Source: Alphaproteobacteria bacterium (GTDB taxonomy: Bacteria > Pseudomonadota > Alphaproteobacteria > Rickettsiales > UBA998). Taken from it: a stretch of DNA of 35,539 nucleotides. Made by a program: the position numbers and the translations under genes. Where the stretch lies: NCBI GenBank assembly GCA_004292675.1, contig RDXO01000030.1:1-35539 (forward strand), given 5' to 3'. The notes under the pieces were generated by a model that was not told where the DNA came from, did no database searches, and worked only from the letters and a program-made list of their open reading frames with translations. Shown piece after piece: positions 26,728 through 35,523 of this stretch (positions within the stretch are counted from its first letter, which is position 1; every line of letters begins with the position of its first letter).

Positions 26728-26814
26728 TATAGTCATTTCTTGACATAAAAAATATAGCACTACATCACTTTTTTCAGGTCGTAAAAGACTGATAAAAAGT
26801 GAAAATGCTATATA
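26728..26814. repeat. Half of hairpin A joined to a family C palindrome
   Basis: TATAGTCATTTCTTGACAT at 26728 equals the long arm of hairpin A with one base change, but the short arm is missing. At what would be the loop, a family C palindrome begins (TATAGCACTACATCACTTTTT, 26753 onward) and closes at 26814 (AAAAAGTGAAAATGCTATA). It lies between the proB start and the 3' end of the next gene, and supplies that gene's last codons and stop. Confidence 0.65.
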
Positions 26815-27131
26815 CGCACGCCTGATGCTTGACTTGCCTGTTCCGTGAATCGTCGTTGCATTTCTGCATTTGCCCAGCTATCTTGGGTATGCGTTGCTTG
26901 GCGCGTCGCTGGTATGATGGTGTTAATCGGAGAATGTTGCAAAATACCACGCTCTTGTGCTGCTTCCCGCACTGCTTGCACCGCAGGATGTTCGAGAGGG
27001 CGATCATTATAAGGCGGAGTCACACCACCATGGGCAACATTTTGTTCCACCTTTTGTTCCTGACGCACCAACTCAGCATAAATAGCAGGATTAGTCCGCG
27101 CTAGATGCAAATGAAATGCTTCTTCTACCCC
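26808..27131 (-). pseudogene. C-terminal part of a frameshifted gene of unknown function
   Basis: About 106 residues in the -1 frame relative to the gene at 27125. Read through the G5 run, the sequence continues smoothly as GVEEAFHLHLARTNPAIYAELVRQEQ and then a Gln/Ala/Thr-rich tail. Its only local start would be a TTG at 27110 without a Shine-Dalgarno, so it is more likely the rest of the preceding frame than a separate gene. The EExxH-like EEAFH is noted, but no HExxH zinc motif exists. The last codons and the stop come from a palindromic repeat, so the original C-terminus may also be altered. Confidence 0.55.
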
Positions 27132-27706
27132 CGTAAGAAGGCAGAATCATCACGTTTCAAGGCATAGGGGCGTGTTTTTGGTTCATCAATATAGGTTTGC
27201 TGCGAAACATTATGCAGAAATCCCGTGGTGATGGTAATGCTGCCATTTTCAGGGTTGACATCCAGTGATGGCTCTTTATTTTGCTCAATGAAGATAGCGG
27301 AAGGCTTTGTGCCGTATTTCTTTGCTGCATATTCCACGCCATCAGCAAAATTTTTGCAATAATCCGCAATATTTTCAACTTGTTGGGTGTTGATGCCCTT
27401 TTCCCGCAAAATTTGCAATGCGGGTTCATCTTTGCGCATCACTTCACGGAACGCCTCAACAGAATCAAGCGATAATTTTTTTGGTAAAGCAATTTGGGAT
27501 GGGTCTTCAGGGTTAAGAACGCCACTATGGGGATGCTGTGCTTGCTCTTGCTTTTTTGCATCAGATGCACTACCCAGATGGCTTTTAACATCGGTTAGTA
27601 GATTTTTAATTTCCTCTTGTTTTTTTGCATCAGCCGCACGCTCAAAATCATGCTCTGCATCATTTGCAAGTAAATATGAAAAAATAAACAAAAGCATTGG
27701 TTCCAT
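27125..27706 (-). CDS. N-terminal part of an unknown protein, ended by an apparent frameshift
   Basis: 193 residues from ATG 27706 (GTG 27715 is also in frame). I do not recognise it. It opens with a short hydrophobic stretch (MLLFIFSYLL), then a charged segment with DAKKQE twice, then a mixed domain (SVEAFREVMRKDEPALQILREKG, YAAKKYGTKPSAIFIEQ, NGSITITTGFLHN). The ITTGFLHN strand vaguely recalls M48-type peptidases, which is speculation. The frame ends at LRG-stop in a CGGGGGTAG context; one more G would fuse it to the downstream frame and give about 300 residues. It sits between der and proB with no evident partner. Confidence 0.6.
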   Translation of the reverse strand: MEPMLLFIFSYLLANDAEHDFERAADAKKQEEIKNLLTDVKSHLGSASDAKKQEQAQHPHSGVLNPEDPSQIALPKKLSLDSVEAFREVMRKDEPALQILREKGINTQQVENIADYCKNFADGVEYAAKKYGTKPSAIFIEQNKEPSLDVNPENGSITITTGFLHNVSQQTYIDEPKTRPYALKRDDSAFLRG

Positions 27707-27813
27707 ACGACACACATTCCAAATTTGATGTTTACTAATTAATGTTATAATGTAGTAAATCTCAAATTAAGTGATTAGTCAAGCCTTAAATTCGCGTCAA
27801 ACGGCTTGGTTGT

Positions 27814-27836
27814 ATAAGACGGCTTTATCGTCTTAT
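27814..27836. repeat. Hairpin in the der downstream gap
   Basis: ATAAGACG, 7 bases, CGTCTTAT, extended outward by GGTT/AACC pairing with small bulges. There is no T run. It is one of several hairpins in the 27717-28042 gap. Confidence 0.5.
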
Positions 27837-27910
27837 CCGAACCAGTGAACACAATTTCAGCAAATCGTCGTGCCGTTACGGAGAATTAAACTTTATTCAC
27901 AAAAACCGCA

Positions 27911-28042
27911 CGCGCTATAGCACGTTTCAATAGGGTTGTTCTTTTTTAAGAGCAACCCTATTGAAAATTCGTGGCACTAGTTTATATGTTTATAGCGCGA
28001 CCTAGCCGATATTCTTTAACGCACCTATCGCTACGCGCTATA
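27911..28042. repeat. Nested palindrome array with CGCGCTATA ends
   Basis: CGCGCTATA occurs at 27911-27919 and 28034-28042, and its complement TATAGCGCG at 27991-27999. The first pair encloses an 18-base near-perfect stem (TTTCAATAGGGTTGTTCT at 27925 with AGAGCAACCCTATTGAAA ending 27966). The second pair encloses 28000-28033. The last base of the array touches the der stop codon. The remaining gap (27717-27810) is A+T-rich and shows nothing else. The long stem could also terminate transcription, although its T run lies in the loop and not after it. Confidence 0.65.
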
Positions 28043-29443
28043 CTATTTCTTCCCTGCATAAGGGTTTTTTCCTGTGCGCAATAAAAAGCGTATGGGTACT
28101 CCGGGCAGGTCAAAATCCTTACGTAATTGATTCGTCAAATAACGAATATAGGAATCTGGCACTTCCTTACTCATATTACAAAACACCACAAAAGTTGGCG
28201 GACGCGCCTTTGTTTGTGTCATGTACCGAAATTTCAACCGTCGATTATTCACCAACGGCGGAGAATGCATCTCCATCATCTGATAGAGCCAATCATTAAG
28301 TTTGCTTGTGGAAATACGCTTATTCCACACCTCATACATATGCACCACTTCGCGCATCAGTTCGGCATTCCCCTCACCTTTAATGGCAACCATGGGAATA
28401 ATGGGGATATTTTGCATTTGCGGCACAACATCTTTCAAGCGATGATAAAATGCTTTTAAGTAGCCTTCATTCACATCAATTTCATCGGCTTTGTTCAGCG
28501 CAATCACACACGCACGCCCTTCACGTTCAATCAACCCAGCAAGGGTGTTATCCTGTTTTTCCAAAGGCTGCGTGGCATCCAGCATCAATACTGCCACATC
28601 CGCATAACGCAATGCTTGCAATGTTGATGATACGGCAAGCTGTTCTAAATCTTCCTCAATACGGGATTTACGGCGCAACCCTGCCGTATCCACTAAATAA
28701 AAAGGTCGTCCTTGCCATGTGAGTTCCATACAAATCGCATCACGCGTCATCCCTGCTTCCGGACCTGTGAGTACACGATCTTCACCAAGCAAGCCATTGA
28801 CTAAGGTTGATTTGCCTACATTGGGTCGCCCGACAATCACAAAACGAATCGGACGTTGCACGTCTTCTTCTTCCTCTGCATCTTCCTCGTGAGGCGTATC
28901 ATCTTCATATTCATCTTCGTCTTCATCTTCATCTTGCGACATAAAAGAGAGGATGACTTCATAAATATGCGTCATGCCATCGCCATGCTCAGCAGAAACG
29001 GGGAGTGCCTCACCCAAGCCAAGGCGCGCACTATCAATAAGGTTGGCTTCCACAGCGCGAGTATTTTCTGATTTATTCGCCAAGACCACAATCGGCTTGC
29101 CTACTTTGCGAATCATGCGCACCAGCATTTCATCATCGCTGGTGACTCCTGAACGCCCATCAATCACAAAAAAGATCACGTCCGCATCATCCAATGCTTT
29201 GAGGCTCTGCTCACTCATGCGCCCTGCAAGAGATTGCTTCCCAATATCCGCTAAGCCCGGCGTATCAATAATCTCAAACTCCAAGTCCGCAAGCGAGGCT
29301 TTACCATATTTGCGATCACGTGTGACCCCTGCTTCATTATGCACAATGGCATCTTTTCGCCCCGTAAGCCTATTATATAATGTGGATTTCCCCACATTAG
29401 GCCGCCCGACAATCGCAATGCGTACCCCTGTTTCTTTATTCAT
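28043..29443 (-). CDS. der: GTPase Der (EngA), ribosome assembly
   Basis: Double-GTPase that matures the 50S subunit. G domain 1 has GRPNVGKSTLYN (about 13-24), DTPGL and NKSE; G domain 2 has GRPNVGKSTLVN (about 211), DTAGL and NKAD, followed by the KH-like C-terminal domain. The linker between the G domains is very acidic (DEDEDEDEYEDD, then a Glu run), as in many Der proteins. 466 residues. The ATG overlaps the bamB stop (TAATG), so it is coupled to bamB, the same bamB-der order as in E. coli. Confidence 0.97.
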   Translation of the reverse strand: MNKETGVRIAIVGRPNVGKSTLYNRLTGRKDAIVHNEAGVTRDRKYGKASLADLEFEIIDTPGLADIGKQSLAGRMSEQSLKALDDADVIFFVIDGRSGVTSDDEMLVRMIRKVGKPIVVLANKSENTRAVEANLIDSARLGLGEALPVSAEHGDGMTHIYEVILSFMSQDEDEDEDEYEDDTPHEEDAEEEEDVQRPIRFVIVGRPNVGKSTLVNGLLGEDRVLTGPEAGMTRDAICMELTWQGRPFYLVDTAGLRRKSRIEEDLEQLAVSSTLQALRYADVAVLMLDATQPLEKQDNTLAGLIEREGRACVIALNKADEIDVNEGYLKAFYHRLKDVVPQMQNIPIIPMVAIKGEGNAELMREVVHMYEVWNKRISTSKLNDWLYQMMEMHSPPLVNNRRLKFRYMTQTKARPPTFVVFCNMSKEVPDSYIRYLTNQLRKDFDLPGVPIRFLLRTGKNPYAGKK

Positions 29444-30825
29444 TATTCTACCTCAAGAAGATCACCATCATAGGTGATGATGTAGGCATAAGCACCTGCA
29501 AAGGATGGAGAAGATGCAATCGATTCATCCAAATCAGAACCATTTTTTCTTGTCCCTTTCAGTGGATCATGGCGGAAAATGCTTCCATCCGCCATCACCG
29601 TCACCAACGTATGGTTGATAAGAAACGGTCCATAACTGCGTATAGCATAATCATCTTCATCCACACGTGGCAAGGGTTTTTTCCAACCTATTTGCCCACG
29701 TTGCCGGGCTATACCCAATAATTCTCTGCGATCACTCACCATGAACAGCAACTCGTCATCCATCCATGGAGTGTGGCGCGTACCTACGGGAATATCCCAC
29801 AAGCGCATCCCGTTGCGCGCATCATCCGCCACAAATAAGCCAGATGTTGCCGCCGCATAAATGACACGCCCATCACTCACAGGATTCGCATCAACACCTG
29901 CAAATAACCCCGTTGCCATGGTACGACGTGGGCGCGTCAACGTATCTGACCACACCATAGAGCCTGAATTATTATCCAGCATATAAAAATCACCCGATGC
30001 ATAGGCAATCAGAACATAATTTCCTAAGATAGTGGGCAGCGATGTGCCGAATAAGCCTTTTGCATCACCCACCCCTTGATGTTCCCATAATAATGAACCA
30101 TTATAGGGGCTTAAGCATAATAATCGACTATCCGCCGTCACCACATACATCCTATTATCCATAATACGCACCGAAGAACGCAAAGGCTCGCCCAAATCAC
30201 GAGACCATAATTTTTTGCCTGTTTTCTCATCCAACGACGCAAGCACGCCCCGCCCCGTGGCAATATAAATGCGTCCATCTGCCGCGGCAATGCCCCCTGT
30301 GAGTAGCGCGCTATCGCTTTGCGCCACATGGCTCACCCATAATGATTCTTCTATATCACGGCGTGAATGCGCACTGACAACCCCCATACCATCCATCGCA
30401 ATCACCGACTTAGGTGTAATGATGGGAGATGGGGCAAGAGCCGCGTGAATCCACTGCGCGCCATCGCCTGCCGTTGCCCGACGCGTCACTTCTTGAAAGC
30501 GACTGCCTTTGATATGCTTGGTGGGCTGCATCACACCGCCACCTTCTTGCATCCACTCATCCACACGCACGGCATCTGAAAGAACAATGCCCTCTAAGGC
30601 AGTAGGATGAACACTCACATGTGTTCCCTCTGCAATCACCGAAATAAATTTACTATCCTCATCATCCTTTTTTTCTTGCACATCCACGGTTTGCGCTTCA
30701 GGCTCAGCATCATCGAACATACCAAATATATTCAATAGATTAAACGTCACCGTATCTTCAGCGCATCCAGATAACCCACCTATCATCATCATGGTGGCGA
30801 ATAGAGGATGATAGATGCGTCTCAT
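29443..30825 (-). CDS. bamB: Outer-membrane assembly lipoprotein BamB (PQQ-like beta-propeller)
   Basis: Scaffold lipoprotein of the Bam complex. The signal peptide ends in lipobox GLSGC near residue 21. The body holds the repeated PQQ-type blades, each with a Trp/Gly pattern (TGGIAAADGRIYIATGRGVLASLDEKTGKKLW, SRLLCLSPYNGSLLWEHQG, FYMLDNNSGSMVW). At 460 residues it is longer than E. coli BamB because of an extended N-terminal region. GAAGGG lies 6 bases before the ATG. The start overlaps the upstream stop (ATGA). The operon guaA, YfgM-like, bamB, der mirrors the classical yfgM-bamB-der order. Confidence 0.92.
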   Translation of the reverse strand: MRRIYHPLFATMMMIGGLSGCAEDTVTFNLLNIFGMFDDAEPEAQTVDVQEKKDDEDSKFISVIAEGTHVSVHPTALEGIVLSDAVRVDEWMQEGGGVMQPTKHIKGSRFQEVTRRATAGDGAQWIHAALAPSPIITPKSVIAMDGMGVVSAHSRRDIEESLWVSHVAQSDSALLTGGIAAADGRIYIATGRGVLASLDEKTGKKLWSRDLGEPLRSSVRIMDNRMYVVTADSRLLCLSPYNGSLLWEHQGVGDAKGLFGTSLPTILGNYVLIAYASGDFYMLDNNSGSMVWSDTLTRPRRTMATGLFAGVDANPVSDGRVIYAAATSGLFVADDARNGMRLWDIPVGTRHTPWMDDELLFMVSDRRELLGIARQRGQIGWKKPLPRVDEDDYAIRSYGPFLINHTLVTVMADGSIFRHDPLKGTRKNGSDLDESIASSPSFAGAYAYIITYDGDLLEVE

Positions 30826-31481
30826 GGTGTACCCTTCTCAATGCTGCTTTTCAGTGCATCCTTATCTTTTACGTCCGCCCCATATGCTTGAAGAATAAAA
30901 GCTGCACGCTCACGCACACCAGAAGGCGCACGATCATCTTTAAGAATCTGACGATACGCATCAAGCATCTTCTCAACCCCGCCTTGCTCGAACTGCACTA
31001 AGGCATCACGCTCCGCTTGCGTTGCTTGGAAACTCACATCACTTGAAGTCTCAGCGCGTGGGAGATATAATCCGAACCAATCATAATAGGGCTTATATAG
31101 TTGCAAATGAAATTTCTTACGTGCTTCGCGTGCGAGCGTTGCTGCCTCTGCATCCCTGCCCGCTTGTGCCTCAAGTTTGACACGCCACATATACGCCATC
31201 ATCCCGATAGCATCATCATCCGATTGGGATAAATGCACAAATGCTTCGCGTGCTTCATCGCTCTGCCCTTGCTGCACCATCTCTATGGCGTGATATAATT
31301 TCAAGGTTTCATGTTCATAACCTTGCTCAGTATTGGCACGAGTTAATACATATCCTACCGTGATAAAAATAATAATCGCAATAATGACAATGATATATTT
31401 ACCAAAGACCCCAAAGATTTTCTGCCATTGCTCTTGCCGCATAGCATCATTAACTTCTCTAAAAAGCTCTTGTGAATCCAT
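30822..31481 (-). CDS. YfgM-like membrane-anchored TPR protein
   Basis: 219 residues: a short cytoplasmic N-terminus (DSQELFREVNDAMRQEQW), one transmembrane helix (YIIVIIAIIIFITVGYVL, about 29-46) and a periplasmic TPR_21-type domain (KLYHAIEMVQQGQSDEAREAFVHL onwards). E. coli YfgM binds SecYEG and periplasmic chaperones. Its position directly before bamB and der, as in E. coli, strongly supports the assignment. GGGGAG lies 6 bases before the ATG. It overlaps bamB by 4 bases. Confidence 0.88.
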   Translation of the reverse strand: MDSQELFREVNDAMRQEQWQKIFGVFGKYIIVIIAIIIFITVGYVLTRANTEQGYEHETLKLYHAIEMVQQGQSDEAREAFVHLSQSDDDAIGMMAYMWRVKLEAQAGRDAEAATLAREARKKFHLQLYKPYYDWFGLYLPRAETSSDVSFQATQAERDALVQFEQGGVEKMLDAYRQILKDDRAPSGVRERAAFILQAYGADVKDKDALKSSIEKGTP

Positions 31482-31508
31482 ATTATACTCCCCGTGTACG
31501 CCCTGCGT

Positions 31509-33077
31509 TTATTCCCACTCAATCGTTCCCGGAGGTTTGCTGGTGATGTCATAGACCACCCGATTAATCCCTGATACTTCATTGATGATACGGTTCGCAA
31601 CGGCACTTAAAAATTCATGCGAGAAATGATAATAATCCGCCGTCATCCCATCGATAGAGGTAACAGCGCGCAATGCACATGCATAATCATAGGTGCGATT
31701 ATCTCCCATCACACCCACAGTGCGCACAGGCAACAACACGGCAAATGCCTGCCAAATCTCACCATATAATCCCGCTTTGCGGATTTCTTCCAAATAAATA
31801 GCATCAGCTTTTTGCAAAATAGCAACTTTCTCTGCCGTAACTTCCCCCGGAATGCGAATCGCAAGACCTGGCCCCGGAAAAGGATGACGCATCACCATGC
31901 GCTCTGATAATCCTAATTCCAATCCAAGAGCGCGCACTTCATCCTTAAATAATTCTCGCAGCGGCTCAACCAAACGGAGCTTCATGCGCTCTGGTAATCC
32001 ACCAACATTATGATGCGATTTGATCGTCACACTAGGACCACCATGAAAAGATATGGACTCAATCACATCAGGGTATAATGTACCTTGCGCCAAAAATTGC
32101 GCATCGCCTAGTTTCTCCGCCTCACGCTCGAATAATTCGATAAATAATGCACCAATAATTTTGCGTTTGCGCTCAGGATCATCCACACCTTTCAGGGCAT
32201 TAAAAAACTGCTCTTGCGCATCAATTTTAATCAGATTAATACCAAATTGCTCAAACATTTCAAGCACATCATGTGCTTCTGCTGCCCGCAAAAGTCCTGT
32301 ATCAATAAAAATACATGTGACACGATGCCCCAATGCTTCATGCAACAAGGCTGCCACCACCGAACTATCGACACCACCACTCACACCCGCAATCACCTTG
32401 CCTTCACCGACATGCGCGCAAATATTATCAATGGCTTGTTGCTTAAAGGATGCCATGCTCCACGAACCCGTGCATCCGCAAATATGATGCGCAAAATTAC
32501 GAAGCAATGCTGCACCATCAGGTGTATGCATCACTTCAGGATGAAACTGCACAGCATAGATGCGCTTTGCTTCATGCGCCACCGCCGCATAAGGAGCAGA
32601 CGGCGTATGCGCCACCACAGCAAAGCCCTCAGGCAACGCTGCAACACGATCACCGTGACTCATCCACACAACATAAGATTGCCCTGCATTCCACACACCT
32701 TCAAATAAGGCACATGCACGCGCCACTTCCACATGGGCGCGACCAAACTCACGGTGCGCTGACGGCACAACACTGCCCCCTAAATGCTGACATAAAAGCT
32801 GCATCCCGTAGCAAATACCCAAAATAGGTACGCCTTGTTGCAACACAGCATCAGAAAGATGGGGCGAAAAATCTTCATGTACGGAGGCAGGACCGCCCGA
32901 TAAAATAATCCCCCGAATGGGCGCATGATGGGAACGCGCTTGCTCCAGATAGTCATCCACCTTATTAAAGGGTACGATCTCACTATACACACCAGATTCC
33001 CGCACACGACGTGCGATAAGTTGTGTCACTTGCGATCCAAAATCAACAATAAGAATCTTATCAACGGAATGTGTCAT
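31509..33077 (-). CDS. guaA: GMP synthase (glutamine-hydrolysing)
   Basis: Aminates XMP to GMP. The class I amidotransferase domain has the nucleophile Cys in GICYGMQLL and the His/Glu pair in VQFHPEV. The ATP-pyrophosphatase domain has the P-loop [13 protein letters not shown]. The C-terminal dimerisation domain ends in KPPGTIEWE, the canonical terminus. 522 residues, complete. The Shine-Dalgarno is weak (AAGA about 7 bases upstream). The YfgM-like gene follows after 27 bases. guaB is not present. Confidence 0.98.
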   Translation of the reverse strand: MTHSVDKILIVDFGSQVTQLIARRVRESGVYSEIVPFNKVDDYLEQARSHHAPIRGIILSGGPASVHEDFSPHLSDAVLQQGVPILGICYGMQLLCQHLGGSVVPSAHREFGRAHVEVARACALFEGVWNAGQSYVVWMSHGDRVAALPEGFAVVAHTPSAPYAAVAHEAKRIYAVQFHPEVMHTPDGAALLRNFAHHICGCTGSWSMASFKQQAIDNICAHVGEGKVIAGVSGGVDSSVVAALLHEALGHRVTCIFIDTGLLRAAEAHDVLEMFEQFGINLIKIDAQEQFFNALKGVDDPERKRKIIGALFIELFEREAEKLGDAQFLAQGTLYPDVIESISFHGGPSVTIKSHHNVGGLPERMKLRLVEPLRELFKDEVRALGLELGLSERMVMRHPFPGPGLAIRIPGEVTAEKVAILQKADAIYLEEIRKAGLYGEIWQAFAVLLPVRTVGVMGDNRTYDYACALRAVTSIDGMTADYYHFSHEFLSAVANRIINEVSGINRVVYDITSKPPGTIEWE

Positions 33078-33164
33078 ATATATCTTGTAGTGGCTTTCAC
33101 GCTTTATGATAACGCATGAAAAGCTATCGAATGAGGTATAATAGTGCGTAGTACTGCCTAAATT

Positions 33165-33210
33165 ATGAAGAATGCGCTATAATCACAGGATACATAGCGC
33201 ACATCTTCAT
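33165..33210. repeat. 46-base inverted repeat between guaA and the barrel gene
   Basis: ATGAAGAATGCGCTAT (33165-33180), 13-base loop, ATAGCGCACATCTTCAT (33194-33210): about 16 paired positions with small mismatches. It lies after the barrel gene (minus strand) and upstream of guaA. It could act as a terminator without a clear U tract, or as another palindromic element; the GCGCTAT core recalls the CGCGCTATA ends at 27911. Confidence 0.6.
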
Positions 33211-33226
33211 CATCAAACATCACCCA

Positions 33227-33901
33227 TTAGAAACGGAAACGTGCGCCCGCCTCAATGTTATGCGTATTGTAATCATGCTCAAAATTCCGACCTGCTGTAT
33301 CCGCAAAAGAAGGGGACGTAGTCGCGTGATAACGATAACCCACTTGTAGCACGGTGTTCAACAAAGATTCAGGCTGCCACCCCAAACCGACCATTGCTTG
33401 ATATGCAAATACATTATCTTCATCTTCAATCGAAAGCGTTGATGATTCCAACGTCATCGTACTCAAACCAAGACCACCACCAACATAGGGACTCACACGC
33501 GTTTGTGTATCAAAATCAAAAAAGACGTTTGCCATATAGCTATATGACTTCACTTCACCCGATATTCTACTATAGCGACCACCCGCCGCAAAATTCTCCA
33601 AATCATTCATGCGATGTCCAATTTCAAACTCAAAGCGCGTATAATCAAGCAATGTTCCTGACGGCCCCGGCGTATAACCAAGCGATCCCGCGAGACCATA
33701 GCCATCTTGGAATGCCACAGTACCCACGCCTCTATTGCCCAACGTCACATCTGAGTCACTCACAAAATTCATCGATCCTGTCAAGCCCACATACCAATGA
33801 GGCCAGCGATGTTGCCCAAATTGCCCTCCATCATACCCTGCATGGGATGCACCAGCAAACAAAGAACCTACCAATAATGTAGAGAGAAACAATTTTTTCA
33901 T
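33227..33901 (-). CDS. Outer-membrane beta-barrel protein (OMP_b-brl type)
   Basis: 224 residues. The signal peptide is MKKLFLSTLLVGSLFAGASHA. The mature protein is an alternating-strand barrel with the features of the small porin-like/OmpW-Omp25 group (WYVGLTGSMNFVSDSD, FEFEIGHRM, SPYVGGGLGLSTMTL, VLQVGYRYH), ending in EAGARFRF with the terminal Phe needed for Bam recognition. The substrate or role is unknown. AGGA lies 6 bases before the ATG. It is monocistronic, upstream of guaA on the same strand. Confidence 0.85.
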   Translation of the reverse strand: MKKLFLSTLLVGSLFAGASHAGYDGGQFGQHRWPHWYVGLTGSMNFVSDSDVTLGNRGVGTVAFQDGYGLAGSLGYTPGPSGTLLDYTRFEFEIGHRMNDLENFAAGGRYSRISGEVKSYSYMANVFFDFDTQTRVSPYVGGGLGLSTMTLESSTLSIEDEDNVFAYQAMVGLGWQPESLLNTVLQVGYRYHATTSPSFADTAGRNFEHDYNTHNIEAGARFRF

Positions 33902-34027
33902 AACGAATCCTACTTATAATGAACAATTTAATAGCACCATATAGAATGAATCCACAAATAATTTCAACAAAAATACGCACAAAAATCACACTTAATCACT
34001 TTTCTTGCACTTCCATGCTATTTTGCG

Positions 34028-34057
34028 TTGTATTTCACAAGGAATTATGTCTATAGT
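34028..34057 (+). promoter_or_regulatory. Candidate promoter of tRNA-Leu
   Basis: TTGTAT (34028-34033), 18 bases, TATAGT (34052-34057), placing a start roughly 8-10 bases before the tRNA. The -10 match is good, the -35 weak. Confidence 0.4.
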
Positions 34058-34073
34058 GCGGATATAGGGAATG

Positions 34074-34157
34074 GCCCCCGTGGCGGAATGGTAGACGCTG
34101 CGGACTTAAAATCCGTTGACTTCGGTCGTGCCAGTTCAAGTCTGGCCGGGGGCACCA
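34074..34157 (+). tRNA. tRNA-Leu (anticodon TAA)
   Basis: Acceptor GCCCCCG pairs with CGGGGGC before ACCA (CCA encoded). The anticodon arm is GCGGA-CTTAAAA-TCCGT with anticodon TAA (reads UUA). A class II variable arm (TGACTTCGGTCG region) and a T arm with TTCAAGT are present. It is convergent with the P450 gene, 41 bases away. Confidence 0.97.
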
Positions 34158-34198
34158 TCGCGTAGATGAAGCACAGAAGATAATGCATCATGACACGA

Positions 34199-35482
34199 CT
34201 ATATACGCCTATTCCATCTCACTATCATTTTCCCCGCTGGTCGCAATGAGAATCGTGGCGACGGCTGGGGCAATGCGGTGATGACTTCAGGTTGATAGTG
34301 TTGAAGAAGAGTCACAGCGGTAAGCATCACTTCCATCATGCCAAATGATTGCCCAATGCATAGGCGCGGCCCAGCACCAAACGGGATGTAGGCATAACGA
34401 GACGCTAGAGGGTCTGACTTAAGAAAACGATCAGGCGTGAAGCGTGTTGGCTCATTAAACCAGCGAGGATCACGATGCGTCACATACGGTATCAACTGAA
34501 TCAAATCCCCTGCCTTGATCGCTATATCTCCACAATAGAAATCGTGTGTAGCCCTACGGCAGAATAAAGCGTAGGCCGCAGGATAGAGCCGCATCGTTTC
34601 TTGCAAACAGGCATACATATAGGGAAGCTGTGCCATATGCCCATAATGTATGCTCCCTTGCCCGATCACATGATCAATTTCTTTCTGCACGCGCTCTAGT
34701 GCTTCAGGGTGGTGCGCAAGCAGTAAAAGCAGCCATGTTAGGGTCGCTCCACTCGTTTCATGACCTGCAATGAGTAACGACATTACATCTTCCTCTATAC
34801 TCGTCTGGTTGCCTTCATGATGGGTCGTTAGCATAGAAAGTAAATCCGTATAGTTTCCATCACCTTCTTGCAGACGTGCGCTCACAATGGCACTGATTGT
34901 ACCTTTCATACGTGCAATCACCTGACGTTTTTCCTTCTTGCGGAACAATGAAAATCCGTGCGAGGAGGGAAATAAAGATGTTGCTTCACGGTAGGCAATC
35001 TCTGAAAGCGCATGTACTGCATGACCAATCACTTCCGATTGCGAACCTAATTGTTTGCCAAATAGGGTAATGCCTGCAATATCGAGTGCATGGGATGCCA
35101 TTTCACGATCCAGATCACAGACATACACACCATCAACGCTCTTTTTCATCCAACGTTGAACCAGTGCGTGCGTATGATGTATCACCATCTGTGCATAATC
35201 AGGCATCGCTTCTTGCCTAAATGCAGGCAGCACCTTTCGACGACGGATCTTCCAAGATTCGCCCTCAGCAATAAGCAGACTTTCACCATTCCATTGTCGT
35301 AATATCTGCATCAGCCGTTCAAAACGTACAATATTAGCCGCCTGTTTGGTCAGCACCTGCTCTATATGATTGGGATGAAAAAGAAACCAACAACGATAAG
35401 GACCTAAACGTACAGGAACAGCATCGCCATAATGATAATGTAGGTGTCCATCCCCGTCAAGTTGGGTTGCATCAGATGCCAT
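34199..35482 (-). CDS. Cytochrome P450
   Basis: Haem monooxygenase. The landmarks are intact: I-helix AGHETSGATLTW, K-helix ETMRLYP (ExxR), the FTPDRFL region, and the haem loop PFGAGPRLCIGQ with the thiolate Cys about residue 375. It resembles fatty-acid-type bacterial P450s in general layout, but the substrate cannot be told. ATG 35482 gives 427 residues; a TTG at 35503 gives 434. A stop lies just upstream of that TTG, so the protein begins almost directly at the HYGDAVPVRLGPYR strand and lacks the usual proline-rich N-terminal lead. No clear Shine-Dalgarno is seen. No ferredoxin or reductase gene is adjacent; the gene starting at 35524 is divergent. Confidence 0.92.
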   Translation of the reverse strand: MASDATQLDGDGHLHYHYGDAVPVRLGPYRCWFLFHPNHIEQVLTKQAANIVRFERLMQILRQWNGESLLIAEGESWKIRRRKVLPAFRQEAMPDYAQMVIHHTHALVQRWMKKSVDGVYVCDLDREMASHALDIAGITLFGKQLGSQSEVIGHAVHALSEIAYREATSLFPSSHGFSLFRKKEKRQVIARMKGTISAIVSARLQEGDGNYTDLLSMLTTHHEGNQTSIEEDVMSLLIAGHETSGATLTWLLLLLAHHPEALERVQKEIDHVIGQGSIHYGHMAQLPYMYACLQETMRLYPAAYALFCRRATHDFYCGDIAIKAGDLIQLIPYVTHRDPRWFNEPTRFTPDRFLKSDPLASRYAYIPFGAGPRLCIGQSFGMMEVMLTAVTLLQHYQPEVITALPQPSPRFSLRPAGKMIVRWNRRI

Positions 35483-35523
35483 AATGTGGCAGAATGTAAT
35501 CAACTGGCTAAAGGAGAAGGGCT

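Noticed and set aside
28974..29477. A 167-codon plus frame opposite der
   Set aside because: Antisense shadow; no ribosome site and no family resemblance.
32053..32708. Long plus-strand frames opposite guaA
   Set aside because: Antisense shadows of a complete, conserved gene.
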